Origin: a virus
Reading direction: 5' to 3' (one strand)
IMG/VR virus record: IMGVR_UViG_3300029448_000207
Span: 3,854-32,071 of that record
DNA: 28,218 nt
Positions 14,564 through 22,290 of the stretch are shown here, one piece after another. Made by a program: the position numbers and the translations under genes. Numbering within the stretch: position 1 is the first letter of the stretch; each line of letters begins with the position of its first letter. The notes below the pieces were generated by a model that worked only from the letters and a program-made list of their open reading frames with translations, did no database searches and was not told where the DNA came from.

Positions 14564-14863
14564 ATGGGATTTGATGCAAGAACCCTCGACCTAAGCGATA
14601 TGGTGCGGTCGAGTAAGCAAGGTGTCAAGAACGATAGTGAATACAGCATTGCCGCTGTGACTGACGAAAAAGACCCGCTTAAGGGTATTACATCTTCACA
14701 ACGCAACCGTAATCGTAATATCGGTGATGTGCTGAACATAGGTTCGGGTACACGCTGTACACACTGCGGCTTCCTTCATTTTATGTGGAGAGCCACATGT
14801 GCTACTTGTGACAAACCAATGGAATACAACTTAGCAACTCGTGACGAAAAGAACAGGCTGTGA
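14564..14863 (+). CDS. Small zinc-ribbon protein
   Basis: A 99-residue protein. The first 60 residues are polar. The C-terminal part has a clear zinc ribbon: C65-C68 (CTHCG) and C79-C82 (CATCDKP), ten residues apart. The start follows GAGGTGA. A single zinc ribbon in a small head-cluster protein suggests a structural role or protein docking rather than catalysis. Function unknown. Confidence 0.7.
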   Translation: MGFDARTLDLSDMVRSSKQGVKNDSEYSIAAVTDEKDPLKGITSSQRNRNRNIGDVLNIGSGTRCTHCGFLHFMWRATCATCDKPMEYNLATRDEKNRL

Positions 14864-14867
14864 CAAC

Positions 14868-15563
14868 ATGAAGATTTTGATTAAAGCAATAAAACCCCAT
14901 CGACAGAAAATTCTTACCAGCGATGGTGAAGAAATGCATATTCAACGGTGGGCGAATAAACAAGCCGCTCAAGCAATTCGTGGAGCAGGTGGGGATGCCG
15001 CAGGTGAACAGTTCACTCAAGCCCGTGACAAACTCATGAGGGACGCTGTAGCGAACCCGGAGGAACACGGACTCAAGTTCCTCAACGAAAGAGTACCCTT
15101 TGAGGGGCAAAACTTGGAAAGTTCGTTGAGTGACCCTATGAGTGCAAGCGATATTGCTGATATTACCGACGCTTCCAGTGCTGAAACTGAACGAGCGATG
15201 GGTGGGAAAACACCCAATTTGTTTGACAGTGAAGGTAAACTCCGTGATGATATGCCGCCCGAAGAAGAGTTTAACCCCGATGCCGAGGCTGAACACATGA
15301 AGCGCATCATGACCTCCCGCCAAGTTCCTATGCGTAATGCTTGGAGTATATTGAAAAATAATGGGTATGTTGCATGTCCAAGATGTGGCTTTGAAGATGA
15401 TTCCGAAGACCATAAAATGAAAATAAGAACGGCAGGGAAATGCGATAGTTGTTTGCAAGATGATTTTCGAGTTTCCATGAGAGGACAAGGCCCTACTCAT
15501 AATGAAGATGGTTTTCCCGTTAATGATGATGGCAATGAATACTATTGGGATGGCGCATATTGA
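14868..15563 (+). CDS. Zinc-ribbon head or neck protein
   Basis: A 231-residue protein from ATG 14868, five bases after the previous stop; an in-frame GTG at 14841 would overlap the previous gene and is less likely. Residues 1-60 are basic and helical, the middle (75-145) is acidic and probably flexible, and the C-terminal part holds C170-C173 (CPRCG) and C192-C195 (CDSC), a zinc ribbon. It is the second zinc-ribbon gene in a row. No family recognised; the position before the head-tail adaptor suggests a minor capsid or neck component. Confidence 0.68.
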   Translation: MKILIKAIKPHRQKILTSDGEEMHIQRWANKQAAQAIRGAGGDAAGEQFTQARDKLMRDAVANPEEHGLKFLNERVPFEGQNLESSLSDPMSASDIADITDASSAETERAMGGKTPNLFDSEGKLRDDMPPEEEFNPDAEAEHMKRIMTSRQVPMRNAWSILKNNGYVACPRCGFEDDSEDHKMKIRTAGKCDSCLQDDFRVSMRGQGPTHNEDGFPVNDDGNEYYWDGAY

Positions 15564-15587
15564 TAAAGCGATGAATGAGGGTAATGT

Positions 15588-17150
15588 ATGCCAGTAGTGT
15601 TCAGTCCCGGTGAGGCGGAAACCCGCCCACTTGACCCGTCTGCTGTAGTGTACACCACCGCCCAAAAAGTCGCTGACCTACTCGACATTGGACCAAGCGA
15701 GGCTGTCCTCGTAAGTGCCGACAGTGCTACTGATGGTGTGTTTATCACTGGTGGCGACTATCGAAACAACGGCTACAGTGTTGGTGACACACTTTTGATT
15801 TACTCCGATGCAGACCCTATGGGTTTTGAAAAAGTCATTACTGCTATCACCAGTTCAGCCAGCGGTGTAAAACTGGCTTTCAGTGGTAGTATTACGGCGG
15901 CTGATTATCAAGTGGCTGACAACACCTATGTACAAAACCAAGCATCGTTTACCGATGGCCGTACTCGTGGAATGACGAAAGCCAAAGTGGACCATGTTAT
16001 TCTCAAAATGCAAGACCGCATCGACAATCTCACTCGCAACGCTTGGCGACCTTATTTGGTATCAGCCGAGTACATCAATTTCGATACCTACAAACCATAC
16101 CGACGACGATACTATACGGATTATGTCGGTACTGCACCCCTCCTTTTTAGGAATGTACAGCAAATTCTTCGCCTTGAACTATGGCAAGGTGCTGACTATC
16201 GTGAAATTGGTGCGGCAGAAGCCCGTGTAAAGTTTGAAGATGTGTCTTCGCTTAGTTCAGCCGCAGTGTATTTTTCACCCGGTAATGGAAGTGTTGCTAC
16301 TCTTGCTCAAGGAACTGGTACAGGGCAATGGCGTGATGATTTTGATGCCGCTACAGTGGCGCAAAACTTTGCTGACCTCATAAACAAGGAAGACCGTGTA
16401 AGCAAAGCGGCTGTTGAGTTTTCACCAACATTTACACTCGAAGGCTCCACATCAAATATCGCTATTCATAATGAGTTCTTGGCTACTGCCAACGCCGATT
16501 ATGGTACAGGTGTGGTAAAAGTCACCAGCATGAGGGGTGTAAAGGCTGGTGAGGTGTGTAGTATGGTCACCAATTCATCAAGCATTGCTATTGACCAAAC
16601 ACAAACCAATAGCACTACATTTTCAAGTCTTGATTCAACAACTGTCAATGTAGCATCGACAGAAGGATTCGTAAACGCTGGTGTGGCTATTGATGCCAGT
16701 GGTGATGTATTCCGATACACAGGTAAGACGGCTACCTCCTTTACAGGATGCGTGGCTGTCACCGGCAGTTTAGGAGCAATTACAGGGGCTATCACCCAAC
16801 AATCACTCTTGGTTGACCTACAAGGCGGCTCAAGCAGTGGTGACAGTGGCCGACTCCGTGATTGGTGGCTTGACCACGAAATGGGAATTGTTTACTTCAA
16901 CAACTCCTATCCGTTCTTTGAATGGAACGCTATCAAAACCAGTTATATTTACGGTGAAAGATACCTTGAGAAAGCCATTGAAGATGTATGTACCAAGATG
17001 GTTGCTATTGAATTATTGATGGCTGACGACCGCTCGGTGCTTATCCCCGAAGGTACACAGAACATCGACCTTGCAAGCAAAGTACAGTTGTATCAAGCCG
17101 AAATTGACCGAACCCTACCAAAGTATGTCGAGATGGTGGTGTTTGAGTGA
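15588..17150 (+). CDS. Head-tail adaptor (connector) with inserted beta domain
   Basis: A 520-residue protein that likely docks under the portal. Connector-like parts: a helical segment (129-153, KAKVDHVILKMQDRIDNLTR), a strand run with LFRNVQQILRLELW (186-199), and a closing part with DWWLDHEMGIVYF, then a helix at 457-480 (RYLEKAIEDVCTKMVAIELL). This is the order seen in HK97 gp6/SPP1 gp15-type adaptors, but those proteins are much shorter. The extra length comes from an N-terminal beta region (1-125) and an inserted beta region (about 225-410). The latter carries a pattern common in virion proteins (TTVNVASTEGFVNAG, FRYTGKTATSFTG at 375-387). The start follows GAGGGT. The adaptor call rests on pattern and position. 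Confidence 0.62.
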   Translation: MPVVFSPGEAETRPLDPSAVVYTTAQKVADLLDIGPSEAVLVSADSATDGVFITGGDYRNNGYSVGDTLLIYSDADPMGFEKVITAITSSASGVKLAFSGSITAADYQVADNTYVQNQASFTDGRTRGMTKAKVDHVILKMQDRIDNLTRNAWRPYLVSAEYINFDTYKPYRRRYYTDYVGTAPLLFRNVQQILRLELWQGADYREIGAAEARVKFEDVSSLSSAAVYFSPGNGSVATLAQGTGTGQWRDDFDAATVAQNFADLINKEDRVSKAAVEFSPTFTLEGSTSNIAIHNEFLATANADYGTGVVKVTSMRGVKAGEVCSMVTNSSSIAIDQTQTNSTTFSSLDSTTVNVASTEGFVNAGVAIDASGDVFRYTGKTATSFTGCVAVTGSLGAITGAITQQSLLVDLQGGSSSGDSGRLRDWWLDHEMGIVYFNNSYPFFEWNAIKTSYIYGERYLEKAIEDVCTKMVAIELLMADDRSVLIPEGTQNIDLASKVQLYQAEIDRTLPKYVEMVVFE

Positions 17151-17518
17151 GTGTGCGAGAGTTCACGGCACAGGGTGATTACTTTCATGTTGGAATTACT
17201 GAAATGTACATCAAAGATAAGCAGTTGCAACAGGAAATGCGTGAAGAATTTACTCAAGAACCCAAAGATTTTCGTGAACGAATGATGGACATTGAGGCTA
17301 CTGCTCAAGGTTTACAGAAAAAAGATGGTGCATACTTTAACACTTCAAGTAAACAACAGGCTACTGATGAACAAATGGAAAAGTTGATGAAAGCCACCGA
17401 CGATGCAATGCTACGGCAGAATCCAAAGATGGTGGAAAACAATTTACAATTCAAAGACGGTTTTATCATTCCTTTAAATTTTAAAGAACTTAGCGACAAA
17501 ATAAGTGGTGGTATTTGA
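17147..17518 (+). CDS. Neck or head-closure region protein
   Basis: A 123-residue protein. The start is GTG 17147, overlapping the adaptor stop as GTGA; no ATG lies nearby. Long polar helices with many Gln, Lys and Met (QLQQEMREEF, EQMEKLMKATDDAML) are followed by a short hydrophobic strand (FIIPLNFKEL). Gene order suits a head-closure or neck protein, but the sequence does not look like the small beta barrel of known stopper proteins, so the function is open. Confidence 0.65.
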   Translation: MSVREFTAQGDYFHVGITEMYIKDKQLQQEMREEFTQEPKDFRERMMDIEATAQGLQKKDGAYFNTSSKQQATDEQMEKLMKATDDAMLRQNPKMVENNLQFKDGFIIPLNFKELSDKISGGI

Positions 17519-17967
17519 TGGTTGCAACTTGGACTGAATCACTTGATGTTATCATCAACCTGTTTCAAACTGACTGGAATCGGGCGAATACCAGCAATAT
17601 ACGCCCTGTAGTAATTGATATTGCTTCCACATCGCCGGAAAGAGGAAAGCGTATTGATTTGTCCCGCCACGACTACATAATGTGCTATGAAACAGCGCAC
17701 AACGAAGAAGCACCGGAATTGTTCTATGATTTTGTCACTTCTCGTATCAATATCACGGTTGATATGCGAACTGTTAAGGGGAGGAAGCATCTGCAAGCAC
17801 TTGAGAACGAAGTGCGAAGGCTGATTCACTCGAAAAGAAAGGGGGATGGAGTAAGTTTTGACCGTTTAGTTTTCAAAACACGCACCGACCTTTCCGACCG
17901 TAGCAAGCAATTATTCCGTATGACATTCCAAGTTGAAGTAGTGATACTCGCAGAAGCAATACCATGA
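17518..17967 (+). CDS. Probable tail-completion or tail-terminator protein
   Basis: A 149-residue protein from ATG 17518, overlapping the previous TGA. It begins with a helix carrying aromatic residues (SLDVIINLFQTDWNR), then strands (RPVVIDIAS), a middle strand with RINITVDMRTVKG, a helix (RKHLQALENEVRRLIHSKRK), and closing strands ending FQVEVVILAEA. This mix of a central helix pair and a beta sheet, between adaptor and tail tube genes, fits tail terminator or completion proteins. Support comes mainly from position and secondary-structure pattern. Confidence 0.55.
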   Translation: MVATWTESLDVIINLFQTDWNRANTSNIRPVVIDIASTSPERGKRIDLSRHDYIMCYETAHNEEAPELFYDFVTSRINITVDMRTVKGRKHLQALENEVRRLIHSKRKGDGVSFDRLVFKTRTDLSDRSKQLFRMTFQVEVVILAEAIP

Positions 17968-17977
17968 GTTGATTAAC

Positions 17978-20158
17978 ATGCCAAGCACAGTGTACAAGGG
18001 CGATTTAGCAGAAGTATCATTTGCACCGGAAACGGGTTTGCGAATAAGAATTGGTACGGGTGCAAACCACGATGTGGGGCTAACTGTGGTATCGAGTAAT
18101 AATATCACCACTTTGGCATTTAAAGCAGAAGTAAACACTACTCTTTTTCAAGAGGCAATAACATTTACCGATAATACATGCGATACCAACCATACATCCG
18201 GTTTAAGCGACGGTACTACATCCAGTGTAAAACACATCACTATGGACTCAACTGCTCTTGTAAGAGTGGGTATGGTAGTGACCGGAACAGGTATTGGTTC
18301 AAATAGCATAGTGACAAAAATTAACAGTGCTACTGCAATTACTGTTTCAGTTGCTACTACTGCTACAAATAGCAACCAAACATTAACTTTTTCAGCAACC
18401 AATTTGAAATACCCAAAAAATATGCTTGTTGGCTCTCAACTTGTTTGGACCACTTCGGCTGGAAGCGGGGCTGATGATGTTGATTCGGGTGACTTAGCAA
18501 GCAATGGGCGTATTTTTACCATTGTTGAAAATAACGGTTGTTCTTTACAAATTACACCCGCAATGAAAACAGATGATATGGTCACTATGGGTGATGACAA
18601 TGTGTTTGAAATCCTACCTTACAAAACACCACCAATGGATATAGCAATGACTCAAGCAACAGCCGCCGTACCGGGCACTGAATCAGTCAAAACAGACCAA
18701 TTCTTAGGTATTGCTACGGCCCTCACCCTACCCGAAACTAAAGTGGACTTGAAGCGGTTCCATGTTGTAGGACTTGGTCGTGATGTAAGCGTGCAAGTTC
18801 CGGGTAAACTCACCAATGAAGGTGGCTCATTTGAAGTCGCTATGCATTCTGCTCGCTGGCTCAAATACTGTCTTGGACATGAATTGTTAAGCAAACTTCA
18901 AACTTCACTCGCCAGTGATGTGACACTTTCTCTTGGCTCGGCTTCTTTTGCTGGTCAATCACACATCGTTCTCAACGCTCACGATGCTCAAGTTGCTGTA
19001 GGCACTTACATTGAAATTCAAGACCCTACAGAAGTCCCTATTGTAAGTGACCATGAGCCGGAAATAGGCTCGGCTGAATGGGATGGAACACTTACTGACT
19101 TTGACTTTGATTTGGCGCAAACAAATGAAATCCGAAGAGTAATCGGAGTTTCGGAGAACACAGGCGACCATGTTGTGTACTTGGATGAACCCTTGAAATA
19201 TGCTCACGATTCGGGAAGAGCAGTCGAAGTACGAATTATTGGTGATGCAGATACAAACCCTGTAGCAATTGGCACTGATAATACCATTACTGATTCTGTT
19301 TCACATCTTCTTTTCTCTCGCACCAATCAACCATCATTTGCTCTTGAAGTATCACAACGCCGCCGAGATATTGATTCAAATGCTGGTAGTACCGATGGTG
19401 GAGTTAATGACTCAAAAGAATTAACTCGTGTGTTCCGTGGCTGTAAGGTCACTGACTTTACCATGACAACTGATAACGATGCGGCACTACGCCTTTCAGT
19501 CAACTTCAATGCGGCTCTTTGCTACACCGATACTGGTCGTTTGGAAGCCACACCGTTGACAAGATATGGCGCACATCGCATGTTTGATGATACTGCCAGC
19601 ACCGAAGCAAAGCGTCTTGAATCGGGTATTGGTAAGGGAACGCAGAAACCGTTTATGTTTTACAACGGTAGCATTACTTTGGCTGGACAACAGGTTGCTC
19701 AAGTCATGAACTTCTCATTAACCGGACAAACAGGTATGCAAGCATTCCATACCATCAATGGACAGTATCAATCAGCATCAGCATCAACGGACCAAGTACC
19801 ATTTGCTGGTGCAAGAAACGCAAACCTCATGGTTGAAGGTCAAACTTCGTATGAGATGACAATGGAAATTGCAGTGGATGACCCGTTGTTTTACCACAAA
19901 ATGCGTACAGGAACGGAGTTCAGTGTACACGGTGAAAACAACTCAACAACCAATCAAATTCGTATCATCTTTGAAAAGAATAAAATTGGTAGTACAGCAG
20001 ACGCACACACCGAAAAAATGGTGCTTTTGATTGATGATTACTATATTATTGAAGCACCACTTCAAATTCCCGAAGACAAAGGTGTGGTAAAATCCACACT
20101 GAAAATTATGCCAAAGTCTATCAAAGTCTTGGCTCGTGATACTATCGCAAAGTATTGA
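17978..20158 (+). CDS. Tail tube (major tail) protein with inserted beta modules
   Basis: A 726-residue protein from ATG 17978, after GAGTTGAT; an in-frame TTG at 17969 is less likely. It is far longer than a plain tube subunit. Residues about 82-139 form a separate beta module of a type seen in many virion proteins (VRVGMVVTGTGIGSNSIVTK, then ITVSVATTATNSNQTLTF). The tube-like core begins near 250: RFHVVGLGRDVSVQVPGKL, SFEVAMHSARWLKYCLG. It continues with the pattern F.G..V.DFTMTTDNDAALRLSVNFNA (near 485-510) and the C-terminal QIRIIFEKNKIG. It sits between neck and chaperone/tape-measure genes, as expected for the tail tube. The extra domains may project from the tail surface. Confidence 0.72.
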   Translation: MPSTVYKGDLAEVSFAPETGLRIRIGTGANHDVGLTVVSSNNITTLAFKAEVNTTLFQEAITFTDNTCDTNHTSGLSDGTTSSVKHITMDSTALVRVGMVVTGTGIGSNSIVTKINSATAITVSVATTATNSNQTLTFSATNLKYPKNMLVGSQLVWTTSAGSGADDVDSGDLASNGRIFTIVENNGCSLQITPAMKTDDMVTMGDDNVFEILPYKTPPMDIAMTQATAAVPGTESVKTDQFLGIATALTLPETKVDLKRFHVVGLGRDVSVQVPGKLTNEGGSFEVAMHSARWLKYCLGHELLSKLQTSLASDVTLSLGSASFAGQSHIVLNAHDAQVAVGTYIEIQDPTEVPIVSDHEPEIGSAEWDGTLTDFDFDLAQTNEIRRVIGVSENTGDHVVYLDEPLKYAHDSGRAVEVRIIGDADTNPVAIGTDNTITDSVSHLLFSRTNQPSFALEVSQRRRDIDSNAGSTDGGVNDSKELTRVFRGCKVTDFTMTTDNDAALRLSVNFNAALCYTDTGRLEATPLTRYGAHRMFDDTASTEAKRLESGIGKGTQKPFMFYNGSITLAGQQVAQVMNFSLTGQTGMQAFHTINGQYQSASASTDQVPFAGARNANLMVEGQTSYEMTMEIAVDDPLFYHKMRTGTEFSVHGENNSTTNQIRIIFEKNKIGSTADAHTEKMVLLIDDYYIIEAPLQIPEDKGVVKSTLKIMPKSIKVLARDTIAKY

Positions 20159-20167
20159 GGTGAAAAT

Positions 20168-20653
20168 ATGAAGCAATCACTACAACAATACCGCCGCCTC
20201 GGACCAGTTGGTTATGCCAAGTGGGTGATTAAGGCAAACGGTCTTGACATAGTGGAAACAGACATTGACTGTGCTTCAAACCACACCATTCACGCCGCTA
20301 TTACCGATATACTCAACAACCCTGTTGAAGTGGTCGAAGAAGAAATCAATCCGTTGGTGCAAGAAGACGCACCATCTCCTTTCATCGTTGATGAAGTACA
20401 ATACGATTCCCTAACTGTCGCTGAACTGCGAGAACTATGCAAAGAACGAGGCTTGCCCGTTTACGGTACAAAAGCCGAGATAGTTCTCCGACTCAAGCAA
20501 AATGACGAGGGTGTGACTGACGGCCCTACCGAAGAGGTAGCCCCCGAAGAAACGCCGGATGCCCCCACCGAAGAGGTGGCTGTAGCCAATGGAAGTGCAA
20601 TAGATGACCAAACAACAAGTAGTGATGAACAAGAGCCTATTATTGAAGAATGA
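20168..20653 (+). CDS. SAP-domain protein with acidic tail
   Basis: A 161-residue protein with GAGGTGA before ATG 20168. Residues 1-60 are a small mixed domain (RLGPVGYAKWVIKANGLDIV). Residues 81-112 match a SAP motif: LTVAELRELCKERGLPVYG, then TKAEIVLRLK, a helix-extension-helix module that usually binds nucleic acid. The last 45 residues are acidic with a repeated PTEEVA unit (near 120-124 and 133-137), encoded by a short DNA repeat. It follows the tail tube gene, where a tail protein or chaperone would be expected. The gene overlaps the next one by 50 bases. The domain call is good; the role in the tail is unknown. Confidence 0.72.
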   Translation: MKQSLQQYRRLGPVGYAKWVIKANGLDIVETDIDCASNHTIHAAITDILNNPVEVVEEEINPLVQEDAPSPFIVDEVQYDSLTVAELRELCKERGLPVYGTKAEIVLRLKQNDEGVTDGPTEEVAPEETPDAPTEEVAVANGSAIDDQTTSSDEQEPIIEE

Positions 20654-20978
20654 CGATGTGACTAAGCACAAGATTCGGGTTGACCCCGATGACGAAAGTG
20701 CAATCATCGAAGTTTGGGTTCGTGAAATCTCTTTCCTTGACATTCAAGCCGCCGCTCAAGAAATGTTCCTCGTAGCAAACGGGGATGTAGCATTGAACTT
20801 GAAAGGCTACTGGCAATTTGCATTTACCCATTGGGTCACGAAAACCAATCCATCCTTGACTACAGAAGAAATGCTGTCACTCAAGGGCTATGTCGGTGAG
20901 CAACTCTCGAAAGTGCTACCGCAACCTAACGACATGGCGGAGGCTTTGCAAGGGGGGTTTACGAAGCCGACAAAGTGA
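20604..20978 (+). CDS. Tail assembly chaperone, first part (G-like)
   Basis: A 124-residue protein. ATG 20604 follows GGAAGTG; an ATG at 20625 is an alternative. The central part (IIEVWVREISFLDIQAAAQEM, then a Trp-rich helix region) and the position between tail tube and tape measure fit a tail assembly chaperone. The frame ends at TGA 20976-20978, overlapping the next frame (GTGA). Just before the end, codons GGG GGG TTT (20952-20960) provide a candidate -1 slip into that frame. Assignment rests on gene order, size and the two-frame arrangement. Confidence 0.62.
   Translation: MTKQQVVMNKSLLLKNDDVTKHKIRVDPDDESAIIEVWVREISFLDIQAAAQEMFLVANGDVALNLKGYWQFAFTHWVTKTNPSLTTEEMLSLKGYVGEQLSKVLPQPNDMAEALQGGFTKPTK
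20951..20960 (+). other. Candidate -1 ribosomal frameshift site
   Basis: AGGGGGGTTT: zero-frame codons are CAA GGG GGG TTT. The -1 frame is open from here through the next gene, giving a fusion that reads GVYEADKVRVQKF after the slip. Phage tail chaperone pairs commonly use a -1 shift between these two positions. The site is not a perfect X XXY YYZ heptamer in the zero frame; only the P-site GGG re-pairs perfectly. Confidence 0.4.
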
Positions 20979-21259
20979 GGGTGCAGAAGTTTCTAAGCAA
21001 AGATAAAATTGACAGTGAAAGTGATTTAACATCTCAAGTTGAACTTTGGGCTTATACCATCGCTAAACACTACTCAATTTCTTTGCTTGAAGTGTACTCA
21101 ATGCCACCTCACTTATTCAAGCAATCACTCGTATGGGCGATGGTTGCAACCGAAGAAGACAAAAAGAAAACCGAACATAGCAAGCAACAGGCGAAGGCGG
21201 GTGACAGGGAAATGGTAAGTTTGGATTACTCGTTTTTAGATTGGGAGGGTACTGAATGA
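20975..21259 (+). CDS. Tail assembly chaperone, second part (T-like)
   Basis: A 94-residue frame. Its only nearby start is GTG 20975, which overlaps the previous stop and has no good ribosome site, so it may be made mainly as a -1 frameshift extension of the preceding protein. The sequence has the helical pattern of chaperone extensions: ELWAYTIAKHYSISLLEVYSMPP, then HLFKQSLVWAMVATEEDKKK. Its stop overlaps the tape-measure start (ATGA). By analogy with lambda gpG/gpGT, the extension would recruit tail tube subunits to the tape measure. Confidence 0.6.
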   Translation: MRVQKFLSKDKIDSESDLTSQVELWAYTIAKHYSISLLEVYSMPPHLFKQSLVWAMVATEEDKKKTEHSKQQAKAGDREMVSLDYSFLDWEGTE

Positions 21260-22290
21260 CACTCATCGCCACCCTCGCCTCCATGTCCACGATGGTTAAT
21301 GCCATCGGGCCAGCCTTTACAGCCATAGGACAAACAGCAATGAAAATGTGGACCGCCCTCAAGCAATTCGTAAGTGATAAATTTATCAAACCACTCAAAG
21401 AAAAACTTGGCGAAATCAAAGAATGGTGGACTGGATTCAAGGAAACTGTTATTGAAAAATGGCAGGGTATCAAAGACTTCATCAATGATAATGTTGTGAC
21501 CCCCATACAAGAAAAATGGCAGGGTATCAAGGATTTTATCAGTGATAATGTCGTTGACCCGATTAAAGAAAAATGGGGTACATTAAAAGAATGGTTTACT
21601 GGTTTCAAAGCAACTGTTATTGAAAAATGGACTGGAATTAAAAACTTCATAAATGAACGAGTAGTTGACCCCGTTCTTAGAAAATGGCAGGGTATCAAAG
21701 ATTTCTTTGGTGGTTTGAAAGACGAAGCCATATTAAAAGTACAGGGCATTTATGATTTCTTTAGTACCAAAATAAGCAACATTTGGGATTCTTTACCCTC
21801 TATCCCCGAACTTTTTACACTTGATTTTTGGATAGGGCTTGTTGAGGATATTGGGGGTGCATTTCTTGGTATCGGTGACTTCCTCATAGAAGGAATGAAA
21901 GCGGGTATTAACGGTATTATTTCCTTAATCAACTCTATGTTTGCATCAATCAATTTCAGTAAAACAATTGATTTACCGGGTCTTGACCCTATGACTGTAG
22001 GTTTTGATTTGACTTCTTGGAGTATTCCAGCACTCGCTAAGGGTGGTATCGTCAACAAGCCTACGCTCGCTATGATTGGTGAGGATGGGCCGGAGGCGGT
22101 CGTTCCCCTAAGCCAGCGCAACAACCCCGGTGGGGCTGGCATGGGTGGCGGTACATACAACATCACCGTCAATGCCGGAGGTATTACAGACCGCACAGAC
22201 AAGCGAGCATTAGCAAGGGAGATTGGCAACATGATTCAACAAGAACTCGCTCGCAGTATCGGTGGCTCAACCATGCGAGGGCGATACTGA
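21256..22290 (+). CDS. Tail tape measure protein, short
   Basis: A 344-residue protein. Residues about 46-170 consist of seven imperfect 18-19-residue units of the type (I/V).EKW.GIKDFI.D.VV.P, predicted amphipathic helices. Residues 185-235 are hydrophobic and Gly-rich, as in the membrane-active part of tape measures. Residues 259-286 (ALAKGGIVNKPTLAMIGEDG, then PEAVVPL) are the very common C-terminal tape-measure signature. By the usual rule of about 0.15 nm of tail per residue, this predicts a tail of only about 50 nm. ATG 21256 overlaps the previous stop. The call is supported by the signature, the repeats and the position after the chaperone pair. Confidence 0.8.
   Translation: MTLIATLASMSTMVNAIGPAFTAIGQTAMKMWTALKQFVSDKFIKPLKEKLGEIKEWWTGFKETVIEKWQGIKDFINDNVVTPIQEKWQGIKDFISDNVVDPIKEKWGTLKEWFTGFKATVIEKWTGIKNFINERVVDPVLRKWQGIKDFFGGLKDEAILKVQGIYDFFSTKISNIWDSLPSIPELFTLDFWIGLVEDIGGAFLGIGDFLIEGMKAGINGIISLINSMFASINFSKTIDLPGLDPMTVGFDLTSWSIPALAKGGIVNKPTLAMIGEDGPEAVVPLSQRNNPGGAGMGGGTYNITVNAGGITDRTDKRALAREIGNMIQQELARSIGGSTMRGRY
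21391..21765 (+). repeat. Tape-measure tandem coding repeat
   Basis: About seven degenerate units of 54-57 bases. The most similar copies share GAAAAATGGCAGGGTATCAA and ACTGTTATTGAAAAATGG. The repeats are in frame, so gain or loss of a unit would change predicted tail length in small steps. Confidence 0.75.

Noticed and set aside
14802-15665. Long minus-strand open frame (287 codons)
   Set aside because: It lies opposite two well-supported + strand genes with ribosome sites and zinc ribbons. Its translation is Phe/Ser/His/Ile-rich, without a recognisable domain, as expected of an antisense shadow.
20604-20653. Programmed +1 frameshift between the SAP protein and the chaperone
   Set aside because: The frames overlap by 50 bases, but no slippery sequence is evident, and GGAAGTG before ATG 20604 explains independent initiation.
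21117-21749. Minus-strand open frame with apparent internal repeats (210 codons)
   Set aside because: The repeats mirror the tape-measure coding repeats on the other strand; there is no independent evidence for a gene.
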